From: Batillaria attramentaria
Lineage: Eukaryota; Mollusca; Gastropoda; Batillariidae
Assembly: GCA_018292915.2 (NCBI GenBank)
Contig: JACVVK020000056.1
Span: 451,001 to 515,000, forward strand
DNA length: 64,000 nucleotides
Reading direction: 5' to 3'
The translations under genes and the position numbers were made by a program. Shown piece after piece: positions 59,544 through 64,000 of the stretch; the first letter of the stretch is position 1; each line of letters opens with the position of its first letter. The notes under the pieces were generated by a model. It was not told the origin of the DNA and searched no databases. It saw only the letters and a list, made by a program, of their open reading frames with translations.

Positions 59544-62500
59544 CTCTCGAGCGACATATTTCCTCCGGGGTAAGGGCCCTTGCACACTGGCGTCACGCGA
59601 CATTGTCGCGCCACGCGTGCAGCAAATTTTGTCGCGCGTCCTACGTATGCAACCCCTTGAAGCGCGAAGCGACAGGCGTAGCACGATTGAAAAATTCTGT
59701 CGCGCGGCGATAGGAACTGTTCTATTCGGCGCGCTTGACGCGCGCGTGTAGCGTGGTTTCAGCCAATCAGAAGAGCCAGCCAGCAAGGGACTGACTCGCC
59801 ATCCTCTTCTCTTCCAAGATGGCGGAATTGCGCGAAGACGAAATGTTTTCGCCTCATCGACCTGTATCGTGAACAGGAAAGCCTGTCGAATTTTCAGGTC
59901 GATTCATATCACAGTCGACGGGTATGCCGTTTTGTTGTGTCACTCTCCGCTGACTCACACTACGGTAAATACATAAATGGAGTAATAAAACTAGACACAA
60001 CTGAACCGCCGGGTTGTCACTGATCTCTCATCGTCCCCAGTCTACGATATCATTCTACAGCAAAGCCGGGTTTGTTGTAGCTAAATTCTATCAAGTTATC
60101 GTGGCCTCGATCACCAGTCTCTATTCAGACTGCGAACAAGCAGCCCTGAACTTTATGATACGTTTCAGATCTCTAATATTTCGCATTCCATCGCCACACT
60201 CAGAAGCACTGGACTCGTGGCGAGATCTCCGAATAGAAGCACTGCACGCGGCGCGCGTTACTCCACGGTGTGAGAGCTTCACAGTGCGTGCAGCACGCAA
60301 GGTGCTACACGCGTGCGTGCGTGCGATGTTGCACCGGAACGCTAGTGTGCACCGGCCCTAAGAAACCTGATTTTTCCGAAAGGGACAACAAAAAGTTCTG
60401 CGTCAAACACAGAAACTCAGTCGTACTCACAAGGACCGGTGATGTAAGGGCGATAACGCTTCCAATCCTGCCGCAGAAGGAACTGGCCCCCATACCAGAG
60501 CTTCGGATAACGGTAGGGAACAGTGTCAGAGGGATAGTACATAAATGGTGGCGTACGCGGCGGCAATTCCCATCCTACCCAGCATCGCAAGCGCGGTTGT
60601 GGTCTCCCATTGGAGAGCTAGGAAACATTACAGCCTATCAGACCAAAGCGTCTTCAGTTCCAGGAATCTTGAGACCAAATCTGTCCGTCCTATGCATACC
60701 AAGCCTCAGTAAGCATACGCTGATAAACTGTGAATAAGTGAACCCACATTTTCCACTGCCACAAGAAATTACCTTGCGGCCAGACTAAATGAGGAAAACC
60801 GACCCTAAGAGATCCTAAGAGAAGGACCGTATACGAGCGGCAGCATGCAGAATATTATTGCAAACTCCTACTGCACGGCAAGGCGTGGAAACGTTTTCGC
60901 GTCTTTCTTCTTAACGAAACCAATGCATGTATTATCTGGATATTAACAATGAGAGGCACTTAACACGAAACAGCACTTCAATGTCTAAGTGTCTTCACTC
61001 AGCCTATTACCTCAGAACGTAAACTCGCCTGCACACCGAAAAACTGATGGAGGATAGTGCGTGTTTGGAAAACGTTTACTGGGACGATCAGCTGTTTGAG
61101 GACTGTGTCTAAGAGTAAGAATGCATTACATTCTGCGGCGCAGGAGCTGCTGAAGATTATTTAGGGTACTTTACATTTTAGGGCGTAAAGCTGATGAAGA
61201 CGTATGCGTAAGAATACATTACCCTTTGGGGCGTATATAGCTGACGAAGACTTTGCGCAAGAATACACTTACACTATGGGGCCTATAGCTGATGAAGTCT
61301 TGCGTAAGAATACATTACACTTTGAGGCGTTATAGCTGCCGAGGACTTTGCGTAAGAATGCATTACACTTGGGGGCGAACAGCTGCCAAAGAGTTTGTGT
61401 AAGAATACATCACACTTTGAGGCGTATAGCTGCCGAAGACTTTGCGTAAGAATTTAATGCATTACACTTGGGAGCGTACAGCTGCCAAAGAGTTTGTGTA
61501 AGGAATACATCACACTTTAAGGCGTATAGTTGCCAAAGACTTTGCGTAAGAATACATTACACTTGGGGGCGTATAGCGCCGTGAAGAATGGTGAGAGTGC
61601 AGCGAGCCCACCCAGCAGCATGAGGCCCGAGTTGAGCCATCGGCGACCCAGTCTGTCCAGCAGACACAGGACACAGGAGGTATGAGACAAGCTCCAGAAC
61701 ACCCGAAGAAATGAACACGTTGAGGAAAATGTTCCCGCTGAGACTGCCGATGTTCAAGGCCAGACCGTAGTACCCCAGTGTAACTGCAAACCTTGGAAAT
61801 AAACAAAGTCTCTCACAGTCTTGCCTCTTCTGCCACCCCGCTACCATAGGGTCGGCAAGGAAACAGGATGCAAAGAAATAAGCAAGATAAACCCATTAAA
61901 AACGATTAAAAAAAAAAAAAAATCCTCTGAAATGATCCTCTGAAATGATCTGTAGGCTGTGTTTCAGCTGAAGTTTTTTTCAGTTCACAACTTTGCCCTG
62001 AACTATGTCACAAACACATCGTCTTTATGCAGGGGGAGCCGGGGTGGTCCAATGGTAGACCGTTGGACTTCCTAATCCTCGGGTCGTGAGTTCGATCCCG
62101 GCTGGGGCCAAATATTTGTGCTGGCTTTTTCATCGTTGCCCCGTCTTTGATATCACCCTATGTGGTGGAAAGGACGTTTAAACCCCCAAACACCCACCCC
62201 ACCCACCCGTCTTATACAGGGCTTCATTCAAATGTCCCAGCTGACCGTAAAAGTATAGGACACTTGTCCTGAATACTGTCCACTATGGCGCAAGAAACAA
62301 TAGGCATAATAAATATTTTTTATGTCCGCGCTTGGTAAGAAAGTAATCGGACATTAAGCACATTTTGTACCGCACACAAGTATCCCATCTACACTACACT
62401 ACACTACACTACACTACACTACACTACACTACACTACACTACCCACCCACACACACACCACACCACACCCACACTACACTACACTACACTACACTACACT

Positions 62501-62715
62501 ACCAGTTGTAGAAGATGACGACGGATCTAAAGACAAGGACTGGGTAATGGCAGATGTTTGCCACTGACTCCTGTGTCTCCACTCTCAGACTCTGTTCGTC
62601 CAACACGCGGGCCGGCAGCGTGACCTTGTTGACCTTGGCCGCTGTCCGGATGATGGCCTCGGCCTCCAGGACTCGTCCTTTGCTCAGTAGCCATCTTGGA
62701 GACTCCGGTATCAGC
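58955..62715 (-). CDS. SLC22-like organic ion transporter, four 3' exons
   Basis: Exons: complement(62503..62715), complement(61561..61791), complement(60431..60617) and complement(58955..59159). They encode, in order, [15 protein letters not shown] (loop after TM6) to [24 protein letters not shown] with LDRLGRRW (TM7-TM9 region); [18 protein letters not shown] then [21 protein letters not shown] (TM10-TM11); and [34 protein letters not shown] (TM12 and tail). These are hallmark SLC22 motifs. Organic cation, anion and carnitine carriers cannot be told apart here. Frames close perfectly across introns, but three single-base indels break it: one extra base near 61667-61680, one missing near 60529-60533, one extra in TTTT at 59035-59038. 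The 5' exons (TM1-TM6) were not found before 64000. It could be a pseudogene, or a good gene with assembly indels. Confidence 0.85.
59184..59240. repeat. (ATCA)n tetranucleotide repeat
   Basis: About 13 copies in the intron just upstream of the last SLC22-like exon. Confidence 0.9.
59477..59543. repeat. (CA)n running into (CG)n
   Basis: About 25 CA followed by about 8 CG dinucleotides, a strongly alternating purine-pyrimidine tract (Z-DNA-prone), 30 bases left of the Harbinger-like element. Confidence 0.85.
59574..60358 (+). mobile_element. PIF/Harbinger-like element in an SLC22-like intron
   Basis: Ends GGGCCCTTGCACACTGGCGT and ACGCTAGTGTGCACCGGCCC are inverted repeats, flanked by TAA at 59571-59573 and 60359-60361. 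A TWA target and GGGCC-type termini are typical of PIF/Harbinger. At 59819-59921 a plus-strand frame starts [11 protein letters not shown] and, after a one-base shift, reads [18 protein letters not shown], the start of a MADF/Myb-like domain as found in the accessory protein of such elements. A CCAAT box (59761-59766) precedes it. No transposase remains, so it is an internally deleted copy. Confidence 0.7.
61090..61600 (-). repeat. ~48-bp minisatellite made of copies of the SLC22-like exon/intron junction
   Basis: About ten units, with ACACTT-type anchors at 61128, 61172, 61221, 61271, 61317, 61365, 61412, 61464, 61512 and 61561. On the minus strand each unit has CTATACGCC..CAAGTGTAATG and TCTTACGCAAAGTCTT. 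The rightmost unit is the real 3' end of the exon at 61561-61791 with its donor GTAATG. Confidence 0.85.
62033..62212 (+). mobile_element. tRNA-Arg-like SINE in an SLC22-like intron
   Basis: GAGCCGGGGTGGTCCAATGG, GGACTTCCTAATCCTC, GTCGTGAGTTCGATCCCGGC, body and CCCACCC tail. Opposite in orientation to the host gene. Confidence 0.8.
62391..62500. repeat. (ACACT)n pentanucleotide repeat abutting an SLC22-like splice donor
   Basis: About 16 units in two blocks with a CCCACCCACA interruption. On the minus strand it reads (GTAGT)n directly from the donor at 62502-62501. Confidence 0.85.
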
Positions 62716-63027
62716 CTGTGAACACCAGAGAGAGTACTGCTGGTGCTCAACGCTTTCACGGTGACTCTTGTGCCCCAAGTGGCGTGGCTTTCCCCCTACC
62801 CCTTCCCTGCCTCTCAGGGCATTGAACGCAAAGTTGTCTCATACGGTGCGATTTGCAGGCGTACCAGATTCGAAATGCCCTCAGACCGCTCGCAGCGGGC
62901 CACTTCCCGCAGACGCCGCCAGTGACGCCAGTGAATAGAGCACTGTCCTATTTTTTCCACCGCCGCGCGCGACAATCGCCGGACACACGCAGCAGTCTCG
63001 TTCAGTGTCACGTGGTGCAATCGCTTC
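62716..63027. other. Upstream of the first visible SLC22-like exon
   Basis: Presumed intron. No further exon with SLC22 features is seen here or in 63478-63913. Confidence 0.4.
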
Positions 63028-63477
63028 GGCTACGCGACGGTATTTAGCTTCCGGGGCATGTAGTAACAAACTCGGCTAGAGTAGAAAATCTTTGCCCCTT
63101 TTAAAATTGTGTGCATAGTAAAATATGGCAATCTGGGTGCTTTTTGTTGGCTTGTAAACAAGTTTCATGCCAGGTAATAGTAAAATTAGGGAAAAATGAG
63201 GCTGGCTTGTGGACTATTTGTATTCATGCGCGGGCTGGCACAGGAGCCAGCAGACGACCGTGGAATGAGGGGGGTATGTGGTCGCTGCCAACATTGCCAA
63301 AAAAACGGAATATTGGAATTTGTTTAAATTTCCTCTACGCACGTGTTTATGGCGGCCTGATTTTTGTGAATTTAGTTGGTGAATTTTAAAGCATTTCTAG
63401 GGTGTCATCTGCAGCGTTATGTGTAAAAGGAGTATATAGCGATTTTCCCTCCAGATTTGCATCTGTGTCGCGTAGCC
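63028..63477. mobile_element. Non-autonomous TIR element, copy 2
   Basis: Nearly identical to 9022-9468, same GGCTACGCGAC/GTCGCGTAGCC ends. TTC lies on both sides (63025-63027 and 63478-63480), a possible 3-bp target duplication. The low divergence between copies indicates recent spread. Confidence 0.75.
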
Positions 63478-63913
63478 TTCCGCTCTGTGGAGAAAACAGA
63501 AAATGGCCACCAACCGAAGCCACGCTGACATCTCGCGAGAGCTACTGCCAAATATGGGCAGTGCCTCAGCATTTACGCACAGTTCACTAGTTTCGCGCTG
63601 GTAGCGTGTGAAGGGACAATACTCTCAACGGGGCGTGCGGGCCCGCAGCATGCACTCTGTGTGAGAAGGCCTTTAATTAGAGGCCAAGTTCATGTTGCGT
63701 AGTAACTCGATCGCGGCGCCAGAGGTGTGGGTATTGACTGCTGCTGCTGTTGTTCTTGCAAGGGTTGGTTATTTTATTTGTTTTTCCGTTCCGACCGGGA
63801 TGGCCGCGAGGTGTGCGCCCGTCTTTGCGTGTTGTCCAGGAGTGTACGTGTTATTTGTTTTGCAGCGATTATTCAGCTCTTTGCCTTGGCAGCAGTAGTT
63901 CGAGTCGTTAGAA

Positions 63914-64000
63914 AGCCTGCTCTTAACTGAGCACAGCGCGCGAAACACACATGTGCACATCACAGTCGTTGCGATCGGTGTGTCTACTAACTACAAAACT
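63914..64000 (+). repeat. Direct repeat shared with 56931-57017
   Basis: Second copy of the repeat flanking the SLC22-like gene; cut by the window edge. Confidence 0.65.

Noticed and set aside
61090..61600. CRISPR-like array of ~48-bp repeats
   Set aside because: Repeats are contiguous without spacers, the host is eukaryotic, and the unit is a copy of an exon junction.

Overview
This is nuclear DNA of an animal. Genes are split by GT-AG introns, there is no operon structure, and the intergenic DNA is packed with dinucleotide microsatellites, tRNA-derived SINEs, LINE fragments and small inverted-repeat DNA transposons. The repeat style, with long (TG)n/(CA)n tracts, SINE tails of the type GGACGTTAAACCCCC and retroposon ends of the type GCGGCGTTAAGCCC, suggests a lophotrochozoan, most likely a gastropod mollusc. 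That placement is inference, not proof.

The window holds a cluster of SLC45-type (GPH/sugar-transporter branch of the major facilitator superfamily) genes. From the left: the first two coding exons of one gene run leftwards and leave the window (1-917). Two nearly identical five-exon genes follow on the plus strand (14449-22384 and 30939-38870), each inside one unit of a ~16 kb tandem duplication (about 11563-27532 and 27533-44021). A diverged third gene with the same exon plan lies at 48772-54681. A degenerate exon-1 end (to 47107) and an inverted, truncated last exon (55917-56045) are relics of further copies. At the right end, four exons of an SLC22-type (organic ion transporter) gene lie on the minus strand (58955-62715); its 5' exons were not found in the window.

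The three full SLC45-like genes share one design. Coding exon 1 encodes the N-terminus and TM1. Exon 2 encodes TM2-TM5 with an RRK-type loop and a long, sequon-rich extracellular loop. Exon 3 encodes TM6, a ~110-residue cytosolic loop and TM7-TM8. Exons 4 and 5 encode the last four membrane segments. The start ATG lies directly after, or within a few bases of, a splice acceptor, so an upstream non-coding exon is expected; a TATA box plus spliced leader exon can be proposed for the first gene.

The rest is mostly mobile DNA with readable boundaries: a TTAA-flanked element that splits a LINE reverse transcriptase, a hAT-like element nested in a 2.7 kb element with long palindrome-bearing inverted repeats, a Harbinger-like element with a MADF-like fragment, a new-looking MITE family with 5-bp target duplications, a pogo-like MITE, and a 447-bp element whose empty site is preserved elsewhere in the window. 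Two minisatellites are built from copies of a neighbouring splice junction. Four single-base frameshifts in otherwise well-conserved exons, and the near-identity of the two 16 kb units, mean that assembly error (uncorrected indels, unmerged haplotypes) must be excluded before biology is inferred.
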